From NCBI GenBank assembly GCA_964549335.1, contig CAZJUQ010000050.1:1-64000 (forward strand): 64,000 nt of DNA, written 5' to 3'. This document shows positions 17,629 through 26,596 of this stretch, one piece after another. Each line of letters opens with the position of its first letter. Within the stretch, counting starts at the first letter, position 1. The position numbers and the translations under genes were made by a program. The DNA is from Sulfidibacterium sp964549335 (lineage in GTDB: Bacteria; Bacteroidota; Bacteroidia; Bacteroidales; F082). The notes under the pieces are model-generated. The model saw nothing but the letters and a program-made list of their open reading frames with translations. It had not been told where the DNA came from and did not search any database.

Positions 17629-18636
17629 TTAGTAGGTCATTTTTTCAATCAAATCGACCACGCGGTTAGAGTAACCCCATTCGTTATCGTACCATGAGAG
17701 CACTTTTACGGTTTTTCCTTGTACCATAGTTGATTGTGCGTCGAAAATCGACGAGTGGCTATTGTGAATAACATCTACCGAAACAATTGGGTCTTCGCAA
17801 TATTCGAGGATGCCTTTCATGGGTCCGTCGGCGGCCTCTTTCATTGCTGCATTTATTTCATCTTTCGATGCTTCTGTTTTCAGGTTTACCACCAAATCGA
17901 CGAGCGAACCTGTGGGGGTCGGAACTCTCACCGCCATGCCGTCCAACTTGCCGTTAAGGTCGGGAATAACTTTTCCGACCGCTTTGGCGGCGCCGGTAGT
18001 GGTAGGTATTTGCGAAACCGCTGCAGAGCGTGCACGGCGCAGGTCTGAATGTGGTGCATCCAAAATGCGCTGGTCGTTAGTGTAAGAGTGTATGGTGGTC
18101 ATAAGCCCGTTTTCGATGCCGAAACGGTCGTTCAAAACTTTTGCCACGGGTGCAAGGCAGTTGGTGGTACAACTGGCATTCGACACACACTGGTCGGTAT
18201 CGCGCAATTCGTTGTCGTTTACTCCCATAACAATCATGTTGTCTATATCGTCTTTTGCAGGTACGGTAAGAACAACTTTTTTGGCTCCGTTTTTCAGGTG
18301 GTCGCCGTAGCCGCCTTTGTTACTCTCCTTTTGGCGGAAAATACCTGTCGATTCCACCACCACATCGGGAGTTTGCGCCCATTTAATGTCAAGGGGCGAA
18401 CGTTCGGCGGTTACCGGAATTTCAACCCCGTTAACGATAAGGCTGTTGTCGTTGTATTCAACGGTGCCGTTAAATTTTCCTTGTGTCGAATCGTATTTAA
18501 GAAGATGTGCAAGTGTTTTGGTGCTTGTCAGGTCATTTATTCCTATTACTTCGAGGTTGTCTCTCTCGAGAGCAATTTTAAAAACGTTTCGTCCTATTCG
18601 TCCGAAACCGTTAATTCCTATTTTAATTTTTGTCAT
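17629..18636 (-). CDS. gap: Glyceraldehyde-3-phosphate dehydrogenase
   Basis: This enzyme oxidises glyceraldehyde 3-phosphate to 1,3-bisphosphoglycerate in glycolysis, using NAD+ as usual for this class. The Rossmann start INGFGRIGR (8-16), an Asp after the second strand (IGINDL, favouring NAD+ over NADP+), and the catalytic Cys156 in SNASCTTNCLAP are present. The 335-residue length is standard. It is monocistronic, bounded by its own terminator, and divergent from the large dikinase-like gene. The sugar phosphates made by the PUL in this window would feed into this pathway, though the genes are not linked. Confidence 0.97.
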   Translation of the reverse strand: MTKIKIGINGFGRIGRNVFKIALERDNLEVIGINDLTSTKTLAHLLKYDSTQGKFNGTVEYNDNSLIVNGVEIPVTAERSPLDIKWAQTPDVVVESTGIFRQKESNKGGYGDHLKNGAKKVVLTVPAKDDIDNMIVMGVNDNELRDTDQCVSNASCTTNCLAPVAKVLNDRFGIENGLMTTIHSYTNDQRILDAPHSDLRRARSAAVSQIPTTTGAAKAVGKVIPDLNGKLDGMAVRVPTPTGSLVDLVVNLKTEASKDEINAAMKEAADGPMKGILEYCEDPIVSVDVIHNSHSSIFDAQSTMVQGKTVKVLSWYDNEWGYSNRVVDLIEKMTY

Positions 18637-18683
18637 GGTTTTAGTTTTTTTTAATTAACAACTCTTTTTTAATTTAATAACAG

Positions 18684-18717
18684 TATCTTTGTAATTGTCC
18701 TTTGCTTTGCAAAAGTA
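18684..18717. promoter_or_regulatory. Overlapping divergent -7 boxes for gap and the dikinase-like gene
   Basis: TATCTTTG on the plus strand (18684-18691) faces TACTTTTG on the minus strand (18710-18717). Both fit TAnnTTTG; neither has a clear -33 TTG. If both are used, the two transcripts would start inside this 34-base interval and overlap by about ten bases. Confidence 0.4.
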
Positions 18718-18756
18718 TCAATTAACGCGTTATTAAATACATTCTTATTTTAAGTT

Positions 18757-21700
18757 ATGGAAAAAAAATTCGTATCGAAAGCCCTTGAGGCAAACCTTGC
18801 CGAAACACGTTATAAAGATATAAAAATTAAACCTGAATATCAGGAGTTTATAGATTTGTCAAAAAAATACTACGGAATCCATAAACGCGCAAACGATTGC
18901 ATAATAGAATATCAGCACCCCTTTTCAAACAGAAAATTTGTGGTTGAAGAGCTTCGCAAGATTTTGCTTACCGATTATTGGTTTTATTGCACCGTTGAAA
19001 ATCCCGCCAAAGCTTTTGAAATTCCCCTTCAGCTTCTGAAAAATATTTTGGGCGAGCACCATCCCGTGGAACTTAACTTGCTCGTTATAAGAACGCTTCT
19101 CGAATTTGCGCAAAAAATATACGGCGATGACAAAACTCCCGGTACTCTTGTTAACAGGGTTTGCCAAATATTAAATTACGGATTTAAAGGAAACGAACGT
19201 TCATATATAGAAGCTGCAAAATATTTTGAAAAATATTTAAAAGATATTGCCCTCGACAACGAACTGAAAGATGAGGTTTTCGGCTTGACTCAAAAAGTAT
19301 ATTTGGCGAACATTACCTTTTGGGAAAATAGTGCCGTTGTGGAAGAATGGATTTCGGACAGGAGGGACATTATAAAAACGGACGAAAAGGTAATAATAAA
19401 CCGTATAGGGAAACCATATTTTGAACAATTGAGAAAAAGAACCCGAGAAATAAAAAGTTGGAAAGTGCTGACGGAAGAGATTCCCGATTTTGATGATATC
19501 GCCGACAGGTTCGCCGCAACGGTTGATATCTTCGAAACCTTTATGGAAAAATTTTATTTTATCTTTTTCTTGTTAAAACTGGAAGGTATGCAGTTGCACC
19601 GCGAGCGTCTAATATGGAAACTCAACAGGATGCTCGTACAGATAATGGATGAGATAGAGCCGGATAAAATCAAAGAGTTTATCGATCAAATTTTCGAATA
19701 TGCCGAAGAGTTGCGAAAAGAACACATGTCGTCGGTATTGGATATCTTTCTCACCGTAGGAAAAAAAGTTATTGATATAAGCAAAACAAGCGAAAATCCG
19801 TTGATAGCATATTTCGAGTCGAAGTTGATAAATTTCGGTTTCGAGACCCCCGGAATGGTGTATGTCAATGAGGAGTGGCAACTCGACGTAAACGATAACC
19901 ATTTAAAAAACATAAGGGTATGGTTGGAACTTATTGAGTATTCGCAATCGGAAATGGAGAGGCTTTTGTCGGCTCTTATCGTAAATTTGAAACTCGGCGG
20001 CATTTTCATTAGCGATACCGATTTGTTTCAGCGCGATATAACTAAGATACTGAACTCGAACATCGCCCCTTTTTACAAAAAGGTAAAACAGCTGACGCGT
20101 ATCTTTCCCGTATATTTTAACGAAATAGGTGCCGAGGGTGATATAAGGAAGGTTACTACAACTATGGACGAACTTACCCATCGTCAAGATAAATTGATAC
20201 ATTTTTTGCGGAAACAGGTTCATACCGAAAGCAACAACACCCTTATCGGTCTTACCGAAAAAATATTCCGTTTTTGGTGCGACGGTAATTTGAATGCTTT
20301 GAAAAACATTCTGCCTCACAATGTTTACGACAGTATAGACAAAAAAAGCAAGTGGTTCGCTCCGGTTCACAGTATGGTAAAAGAGATGTGCCGTTTGGAA
20401 AATGCAAGCCCGGAAGAACTTCTGAATTTTGATAATGAACGCTATGAGCGGCTTTTAAATAAGCTTACAAAAACCAATGAGTTGGATTTGGAACGTTTGC
20501 GCGATATACACCGCTTGTATGCTTTCCTTAAAGAAAAGTACTCCTTTGAGTCGGTGGATATAATAAAACTGCTCAAACACTACTCTTACATTCCCGATGA
20601 AGATATTGACAAACTTCGTAAAGCCCTCGACGAAAACGATTTCGAAGACTCGTTAAAGCTGATTTACAGTTTTATGAATAAGCTGAAAGAGATAATTTTT
20701 AATCCCGAACCGAGTAAAGCCTGGGAAAATATTTATCACAAACGCCACATTGCCATAGGCATTCCTTCTATGTACGGTGTTTACCGCGAACCCAAATTCG
20801 AAGCCCTCGGTTTGACATTCAGACTCGAAAAGGTTGCCACACGTCTTATGGAGAAGGTGGTGGAGCAGATAAATCTTAATTATATATCCGCCAAAACCCT
20901 AAGCAACATTCACACTATTTTGGAATATTTTCGCGAAGGGCTGGAACTCGACGGAATTACAAATCAAAGTTTCAATTCAAACCTCCTTATGCTCAAATAC
21001 AGCTTGAGGTCGCAGAGTTTTTCGTTTCATCAATATATTAATATTTTTAAGTTTATAGCCGATGATGTAAAACGCACTTTGAATAAATACTTTTTCAAGT
21101 CGTACGAGTTGCCGTTGCAAATTATAGTGCCTCAACTTTTTAACAAAGACGGAAAACTAAAAGGGCGCAAACTGGAAGAAAAGGTAAACCGCATATCCGA
21201 ACAGTTTTACCGCGATATTATGGCCGAAGCATTTTTAATGCAACCTCTCGACAACTTTGTTTTGAGAATAACCGAATCGTTGCGTACCATGGCCGACAGC
21301 CTGTCGCCCGATACCATACGCGAGATTATGTCGTACAATTCCGATTTGATAATAGCACGTTTGAGCAAACCGAACCGCGATATCGACAATCAGGTTTTTC
21401 TCGGCTCCAAAGCTTACCATTTGAAAAATTTGAGGATGAAAGGGTTTCCGGTACCTCCCGGATTTGTTCTTACTACCGAGGTGTTCAGACGTCACAAAGC
21501 TATATTGTCGCATCCCGAATTGAGAAAAGAGATGCACGAAAAGATAAAAAGACATTTAAACAGAATGGAGAAGCGTACAAAGTTGAAATTCGGCAATCCT
21601 GCAAATCCTCTTCTTTTGTCGGTACGTTCAGGAACGGCAATATCAATGCCCGGAGCTATGGATACGCTTCTTAACGTGGGTATGAATGATAAAATTACGG

Positions 21701-22878
21701 AGAGCCTTGCCAAACAGCCGGGGTTTCAGTGGTCGGCGTGGGACTCGTACCGCCGCCTGCTGCAAAGTTGGGGCATGGCTTTCGGTTTGGAACGCGATGA
21801 TTTCGATGCCATAATGAACAGATTCAAGGTGGATTACAATATCAACAAAAAAACCGATTTCAGCGGAAAGATGATGCGCGAGATAGCTTTCGCTTACAAA
21901 CAAAAACTCAATGACGAAAATATTGTTTTCGAGCAAGACGTTTTTAAACAGTTGTTAACAACCATTAATCTTGTATTTGAGTCCTGGTCGTCCGAACGGG
22001 CTATTGTTTACAGAAAACATCTTGAGATAGCTAATGAATGGGGTACTGCTGTTATTGTCCAGCAGATGATTTTCGGCAATAAAACCGTAAATTCGGGTAG
22101 CGGGGTTGTGTTTACCCAAAATCCCAAAAAACAGCAACAGGGTGTCCACCTGTACGGCGATTTCAGTATGCGAAGCCAAGGCGAAGATATTGTTGCGGGA
22201 TTGATAAAGCCGCGTCCGGTAAGCAAATCGCAAGTAAACGGACAAAACGGTGATAATTTATCCCTCGAAGAGCTTTTCCCGCAAATATACAAACGGCTTT
22301 ACGACATGGCAGTGGAACTTACCGAAAACCTCGGATACAGCCATCAGGAGATAGAGTTTACTTTTGAATCGGAAAAGGCGGAAGATTTATACATATTGCA
22401 AATTCGCGATATGGATATGGCGGCTTACGAAACTGTTGACAGATTTAGTGTCCCCGTTGATAAAATGAAACTTGCAGGCAGGGGTATTGGTATCGGCGGC
22501 GGTGCCCTTAACGGTCGCGTGGCCATTGATATGGAGGATATAGAACTTTTAAGAAAAAAATACCCCGGCGATGCTATAGTGTTAATCCGTCCCGATACCG
22601 TTCCCGACGATATAGGTATGATTTTCGAAACCGACGCTTTGCTTACAGCCAAAGGCGGTGCCACTTCGCATGCCGCCGTAACTGCCGTCAGGCTCGGAAA
22701 AACATCAATAGTGAATTGTACGGGACTGCTTGTGTACGAAGACAAAAAGCGCTGTGTGCTGAATGATTTTAATTTTAAAACAGGTGATAAAATAGCACTG
22801 GACGGCTCGCTCGGGAATGTTTACAAAGGGCATTATCCCATCGACAGCAGCAAAACCCACTCCTCGTTTACAATATGA
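18757..22878 (+). CDS. PPDK-like dikinase with giant N-terminal helical domain and no PEP-binding barrel
   Basis: A 1373-residue cytoplasmic protein. Residues 1 to about 870 are a long, mainly helical region unlike any enzyme I recognise. Residues about 879-1215 match the ATP-grasp domain of pyruvate phosphate dikinase: GSKAYHLKNL, SVRSGTAISMPGAMDTLLN, and the GTAVIVQQM to QGEDIVAG segment. Residues about 1240-1373 are the phosphohistidine swivel domain, with TAKGGATSHAAV placing the phosphocarrier at His1305. The protein ends there, without the C-terminal PEP/pyruvate TIM barrel of PPDK and PEP synthase. It should therefore autophosphorylate from ATP, but the phosphate acceptor is unknown; it may be bound by the N-terminal region. 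It is divergent from gap and upstream of lepA. Confidence 0.8.
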   Translation: MEKKFVSKALEANLAETRYKDIKIKPEYQEFIDLSKKYYGIHKRANDCIIEYQHPFSNRKFVVEELRKILLTDYWFYCTVENPAKAFEIPLQLLKNILGEHHPVELNLLVIRTLLEFAQKIYGDDKTPGTLVNRVCQILNYGFKGNERSYIEAAKYFEKYLKDIALDNELKDEVFGLTQKVYLANITFWENSAVVEEWISDRRDIIKTDEKVIINRIGKPYFEQLRKRTREIKSWKVLTEEIPDFDDIADRFAATVDIFETFMEKFYFIFFLLKLEGMQLHRERLIWKLNRMLVQIMDEIEPDKIKEFIDQIFEYAEELRKEHMSSVLDIFLTVGKKVIDISKTSENPLIAYFESKLINFGFETPGMVYVNEEWQLDVNDNHLKNIRVWLELIEYSQSEMERLLSALIVNLKLGGIFISDTDLFQRDITKILNSNIAPFYKKVKQLTRIFPVYFNEIGAEGDIRKVTTTMDELTHRQDKLIHFLRKQVHTESNNTLIGLTEKIFRFWCDGNLNALKNILPHNVYDSIDKKSKWFAPVHSMVKEMCRLENASPEELLNFDNERYERLLNKLTKTNELDLERLRDIHRLYAFLKEKYSFESVDIIKLLKHYSYIPDEDIDKLRKALDENDFEDSLKLIYSFMNKLKEIIFNPEPSKAWENIYHKRHIAIGIPSMYGVYREPKFEALGLTFRLEKVATRLMEKVVEQINLNYISAKTLSNIHTILEYFREGLELDGITNQSFNSNLLMLKYSLRSQSFSFHQYINIFKFIADDVKRTLNKYFFKSYELPLQIIVPQLFNKDGKLKGRKLEEKVNRISEQFYRDIMAEAFLMQPLDNFVLRITESLRTMADSLSPDTIREIMSYNSDLIIARLSKPNRDIDNQVFLGSKAYHLKNLRMKGFPVPPGFVLTTEVFRRHKAILSHPELRKEMHEKIKRHLNRMEKRTKLKFGNPANPLLLSVRSGTAISMPGAMDTLLNVGMNDKITESLAKQPGFQWSAWDSYRRLLQSWGMAFGLERDDFDAIMNRFKVDYNINKKTDFSGKMMREIAFAYKQKLNDENIVFEQDVFKQLLTTINLVFESWSSERAIVYRKHLEIANEWGTAVIVQQMIFGNKTVNSGSGVVFTQNPKKQQQGVHLYGDFSMRSQGEDIVAGLIKPRPVSKSQVNGQNGDNLSLEELFPQIYKRLYDMAVELTENLGYSHQEIEFTFESEKAEDLYILQIRDMDMAAYETVDRFSVPVDKMKLAGRGIGIGGGALNGRVAIDMEDIELLRKKYPGDAIVLIRPDTVPDDIGMIFETDALLTAKGGATSHAAVTAVRLGKTSIVNCTGLLVYEDKKRCVLNDFNFKTGDKIALDGSLGNVYKGHYPIDSSKTHSSFTI

Positions 22879-22919
22879 TTTGTTTTGCCCGTTGTTTAGC
22901 AACGGTGTAAACTAAAAAC

Positions 22920-22949
22920 TTGCCTCTAACAACTTTTTGAGTACTTTTG
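22920..22949 (+). promoter_or_regulatory. Promoter of lepA, predicting a leaderless transcript
   Basis: TTG (22920-22922) and TACTTTTG (22942-22949) are separated by 19 bases, a perfect Bacteroidota promoter. The lepA ATG is only six bases after the box ends, so transcription should begin at or within a few bases of the start codon. Confidence 0.7.
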
Positions 22950-22954
22950 CGCAC

Positions 22955-24745
22955 ATGGAAAATATCAGAAATTTTTGCATTATAGCTCACATAGATCACG
23001 GCAAAAGCACCTTGGCCGACAGACTGTTGGAATTTACGGGAACGGTATCGGAGCGCGACTTACAAGCTCAGGTGCTCGATGATATGGAGTTGGAACGCGA
23101 ACGCGGTATTACCATTAAGAGTCATGCCATTCAGATGGATTACGAGCACGGAGGCGAAAAATATAAACTAAATCTGATAGATACACCGGGACATGTGGAT
23201 TTCTCGTATGAGGTATCGCGTTCCATTGCCGCTTGCGAAGGTGCACTGCTTGTGGTTGATGCAACCCAGGGCATTCAGGCGCAAACAATTTCGAACCTCT
23301 ATCTTGCAATAGACCACGACTTGGAAATTATTCCCGTACTTAATAAAATGGACCTTGACAACGCTATGCCCGACGAAGTTAAAGATCAAATAGTGGATAT
23401 GATAGGATGCGACTACGACGATATTATTGAGGCAAGCGGAAAAACAGGTTATGGTGTCGACAGAATACTCGAAGAGATAATAAACAAAATACCGCCCCCC
23501 GAAGGTGACCCCGGCGCTCCTTTACAAGCACTAATTTTCGACTCGGTTTTTAACTCGTTTAGGGGAATAATAGCATATTTCAGAATCTTTAACGGCGAAA
23601 TTCATGCGGGCGACAGGGTTAAGTTCGTAAATACCGGAAAAGAATATAACGCCGATGAAATAGGTGTGCTAAGGCTTAAGCAAGAACCCCGCAAGGTGCT
23701 TAAAACCGGTGATGTTGGATATATAATATCGGGCATTAAAACTTCAAAAGAGGTTAAAGTGGGCGATACCATTACTCATGTCGAAAATCCTTGCGAAAGT
23801 GCAATTGCCGGTTTCGAAGATGTAAAACCCATGGTGTTTGCAGGTATCTATCCCATCGATGCCGACGAGTACGAAGATTTGCGTACGGCAATGGAAAAAT
23901 TGCAACTTAATGACGCTTCGCTCACTTTCGAACCCGAATCGTCCGCTGCACTCGGCTTCGGTTTCCGGTGCGGTTTTTTGGGACTCTTGCATATGGAAAT
24001 AGTGCAAGAACGTCTCGACCGTGAGTTTAATATGAACGTTATTACCACCGTGCCCAATGTTTCGTACAGGGTGGTTACAAACAAAAAAGAGGTTATTGAG
24101 GTGCATAACCCTTCGGGATTGCCCGAACAAAAATATATCGACCATATAGAAGAACCTTACATAGAAGCACAAATAATTACCCGTACCGAATACATAGGTC
24201 CTATAATTACACTCTGCCTTGATAAACGTGGTGAGTTGAAAAACCAGGTTTACCTTACGGGAAACCGTGTGGAAATTACCGTCGATATGCCGCTCGGCGA
24301 AATAGTTTTCGATTTTTACGATAAATTGAAAAGTATTTCGAAAGGTTATGCCTCGTTTGATTATCATATATCGGGTTACCGTCCCGCAAAATTGGTAAAA
24401 CTCGATATTTTGCTTAACGGCGAATCGGTGGATGCCCTGTCAACACTTATTCATCACGATAACGCATATAGTTTCGGACGCCGTATTTGTGTTAAACTTA
24501 AAGACCTTATCCCGCGCCAGCAGTTCGATATTGCAATTCAAGCCGCAATAGGTGCAAAGATAATTGCCCGCGAAACCATAAAAGCCGTTAGAAAAGATGT
24601 AACAGCCAAATGTTACGGCGGCGACATTACACGGAAAAGAAAATTGCTCGAAAAACAGAAAAAAGGTAAAAAACGTATGAGACAGGTGGGCAATGTGGAA
24701 GTGCCGCAACAGGCTTTCCTTGTGGTTCTCAAACTTAACGATTAA
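22955..24745 (+). CDS. lepA: Elongation factor 4 (LepA)
   Basis: LepA is a ribosome-bound GTPase that back-translocates or helps biogenesis of ribosomes under stress. The ATG at 22955 (MENIRNFCIIAHIDHGKST) is chosen over an upstream in-frame TTG because it gives the normal family start. Motifs: G1 AHIDHGKST (11-19), RERGITIK, G3 DTPGHVDF, G4 NKMD. EF-G-like domains III and V and the unique C-terminal basic domain (ending VLKLND) complete 596 residues, the usual length. The start coincides almost exactly with the predicted transcript start. Confidence 0.97.
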   Translation: MENIRNFCIIAHIDHGKSTLADRLLEFTGTVSERDLQAQVLDDMELERERGITIKSHAIQMDYEHGGEKYKLNLIDTPGHVDFSYEVSRSIAACEGALLVVDATQGIQAQTISNLYLAIDHDLEIIPVLNKMDLDNAMPDEVKDQIVDMIGCDYDDIIEASGKTGYGVDRILEEIINKIPPPEGDPGAPLQALIFDSVFNSFRGIIAYFRIFNGEIHAGDRVKFVNTGKEYNADEIGVLRLKQEPRKVLKTGDVGYIISGIKTSKEVKVGDTITHVENPCESAIAGFEDVKPMVFAGIYPIDADEYEDLRTAMEKLQLNDASLTFEPESSAALGFGFRCGFLGLLHMEIVQERLDREFNMNVITTVPNVSYRVVTNKKEVIEVHNPSGLPEQKYIDHIEEPYIEAQIITRTEYIGPIITLCLDKRGELKNQVYLTGNRVEITVDMPLGEIVFDFYDKLKSISKGYASFDYHISGYRPAKLVKLDILLNGESVDALSTLIHHDNAYSFGRRICVKLKDLIPRQQFDIAIQAAIGAKIIARETIKAVRKDVTAKCYGGDITRKRKLLEKQKKGKKRMRQVGNVEVPQQAFLVVLKLND

Positions 24746-24791
24746 TTTTTTACCTGTACAATAAGTGATTGGGCGAACAAATTGAATTATT

Positions 24792-25124
24792 ATGACTCTG
24801 AAAGAGGCTCAACAAAGAGTTGACGAATGGATAAAAACATTTGGCGTCAGATATTTCGACGAACTTACCAATATGGCATTGCTTACCGAAGAGGTTGGCG
24901 AAGTGGCAAGAATTATGGCACGAAAATACGGCGAACAGTCGTTTAAAAATTCCGATTTGGAGCATGACCTTGCCGATGAAATGGCTGATGTTTTGTTTGT
25001 TTTGATTTGTATAGCCAACCAAACAGGTACGGACCTCGAAAAGGCGTTCGAAAAAAATTTGGCGAAAAAAACATCGCGCGACAAAAACCGGCATTTGGAA
25101 AACAGGAAACTTTCAGCAAAATAG
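24792..25124 (+). CDS. MazG-like nucleotide pyrophosphohydrolase
   Basis: A 110-residue all-alpha NTP-PPase of the MazG type. The metal-binding glutamates appear as LLTEEVGEVAR (residues about 30-40), and DLADEMADVLF (about 58-68) supplies the second pair of acidic residues. Short single-domain members hydrolyse (d)NTPs to monophosphates and pyrophosphate, often as house-cleaning enzymes. The C-terminal 25 residues are basic. The gene begins 46 bases after lepA and may be co-transcribed with it. The following 252 bases before nadD hold no gene I can see. Confidence 0.85.
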   Translation: MTLKEAQQRVDEWIKTFGVRYFDELTNMALLTEEVGEVARIMARKYGEQSFKNSDLEHDLADEMADVLFVLICIANQTGTDLEKAFEKNLAKKTSRDKNRHLENRKLSAK

Positions 25125-25376
25125 ATAAAAGTCAATTGTCCGTGTTTTTCAGCTTTGGTTGCAATTACATCCTTTGTCAGCTCTCTTTTTGAAAATTTAA
25201 TTACCGCTTATCAAACCGGAATGACAGGAGAAACCGGGATATGTAAAATGGAGGCTTATTACCCTTGTCGATAACCGTTGTTACTCTTTTTTAAGTAAAC
25301 AAAAATAAAAACTTTATCCTTTTTACCCCATTGTCTTTAATAAATTGTAATTATTCCTAATTTTACGCCTTGTATT

Positions 25377-25979
25377 ATGGATACAATAAAAGAAAAGGCA
25401 TTGAAAAACACGGGGCTTTTATTCGGTTCGTTCAACCCGGTTCATACGGGGCATCTGATACTGGCAAATTATATGGCCGAGTTTACCGATCTGGATGAGG
25501 TTTGGTTGGTGGTGTCGCCTCAAAACCCGTTAAAAGAGAAAAAAAGCCTTCTTGCCGATTATCATCGTTTGGCATTGGTACGTCTCGCTTTGGAAGATTG
25601 TACCAAGATTAAAGTTACCGATATAGAATTTAAGATGCCGAAACCATCTTATACCATCGATACGTTAACTTGGTTGAGCGAGAAATATCCCGGCAGGAAA
25701 TTTTCGGTGATTTGCGGTACCGATATTTTCAAATCCTTTAAAAAGTGGAAAAACCACGATGTTTTGCTGGATTTGTACGACTTTTATGTTTACCCTCGCC
25801 CCGGATACGGTTTGGGAGAGTACAAAAAATATAAAAATATTCATCTTTACGATGCTCCGTTAATGGAACTCTCTTCGAGTTTTATACGTAAAGGTATTAA
25901 AGCCGGCAAAAATATGGAATTTTATATGCCTGAAAAGGTCTATCATTATATTAAAGAGATGCATTTTTACGAAAAATAG
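25377..25979 (+). CDS. nadD: Nicotinate-nucleotide adenylyltransferase
   Basis: NadD joins nicotinate mononucleotide and ATP to form deamido-NAD in NAD biosynthesis. The nucleotidyltransferase motif GSFNPVHTGH lies at 17-26, and the C-terminal SSSFIRKGIKAGK corresponds to the family's ISST/S-x-R motif. The central CGTDIFKSFKKWK holds the substrate-binding Trp. The 200-residue length is normal. In many Bacteroidota nadD follows guanylate kinase (gmk); gmk is not here. Two exported proteins of unknown function follow within 25 and 45 bases or fewer. Confidence 0.95.
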   Translation: MDTIKEKALKNTGLLFGSFNPVHTGHLILANYMAEFTDLDEVWLVVSPQNPLKEKKSLLADYHRLALVRLALEDCTKIKVTDIEFKMPKPSYTIDTLTWLSEKYPGRKFSVICGTDIFKSFKKWKNHDVLLDLYDFYVYPRPGYGLGEYKKYKNIHLYDAPLMELSSSFIRKGIKAGKNMEFYMPEKVYHYIKEMHFYEK

Positions 25980-26003
25980 GATGCCATTTTAAAAAAACAT
26001 CAG

Positions 26004-26576
26004 ATGAAAAACATAATAATAACCCTTGTGGCTTTGTTTACGGTACAATTGTTATCTGCTCAAGATTTGGATATTTACCAAAAACGTAAAAATTCCAACT
26101 ATCAACTTCCTTACATGAACAAACAGATGAGTTTGGAAGAGTTTCAACTGTTGAACCGGACGTTGCGTTTGCAAGATATGATTTACGCAATGGTGGTTCC
26201 CGGATATGTGCATTTCAAAGCCAAAGACCCGGGCGTGGGTTGGACAATGGCCGGCGTAAGAATTGCGGGTTTCGGAGGTCTGGCTTACATTTATTTAAAA
26301 GGTAATTACACTATAAAAGAGCTGTTTTCAAAAGATGGTACCGACCTGCCGGATTATCAGGAATTTAAAAATCAAAAAAATATTGCAATAGCCTCTTTCG
26401 GTCTGATTTTCGGTTCTTATCTCTTCGATTGGATTCACGGCAAACACCGGCTCGATAAAAAGCAGGAATATATACGTTACAAATACGGCTTAAAATTTAA
26501 TTTACAAACCGGAACGCTCAATAACGGCGTTAAAAATATTGTTTATCCGGGTTTGAAAGTGCAATACGATTTTTAG
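26004..26576 (+). CDS. Exported protein of unknown function
   Basis: A 190-residue protein with a Sec signal peptide (about 1-19, ending LLSAQ). Two moderately hydrophobic stretches follow (VRIAGFGGLAYIYLKG near 90-105 and IAIASFGLIFGSYLFDWIHG near 130-150), so it may be membrane-embedded. The C-terminus ends in YDF, an aromatic last residue as in some outer-membrane proteins. No family is recognised. It starts 24 bases after nadD and is followed 20 bases later by another exported protein, so the three are likely one transcript. Confidence 0.7.
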   Translation: MKNIIITLVALFTVQLLSAQDLDIYQKRKNSNYQLPYMNKQMSLEEFQLLNRTLRLQDMIYAMVVPGYVHFKAKDPGVGWTMAGVRIAGFGGLAYIYLKGNYTIKELFSKDGTDLPDYQEFKNQKNIAIASFGLIFGSYLFDWIHGKHRLDKKQEYIRYKYGLKFNLQTGTLNNGVKNIVYPGLKVQYDF

Positions 26577-26596
26577 TGTAAATAAAAATTATCAAA

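Noticed and set aside
22889..22905. Hairpin CCGTTG-TTTAG-CAACGG after the dikinase-like gene considered as a terminator
   Set aside because: No T tract follows, and the lepA promoter begins 15 bases later; at most a weak pause or processing site.
23744..24367. 207-codon minus-strand frame inside lepA
   Set aside because: It is antisense to conserved LepA domains, with Phe/Tyr/His-rich composition typical of reverse-strand frames in this genome.
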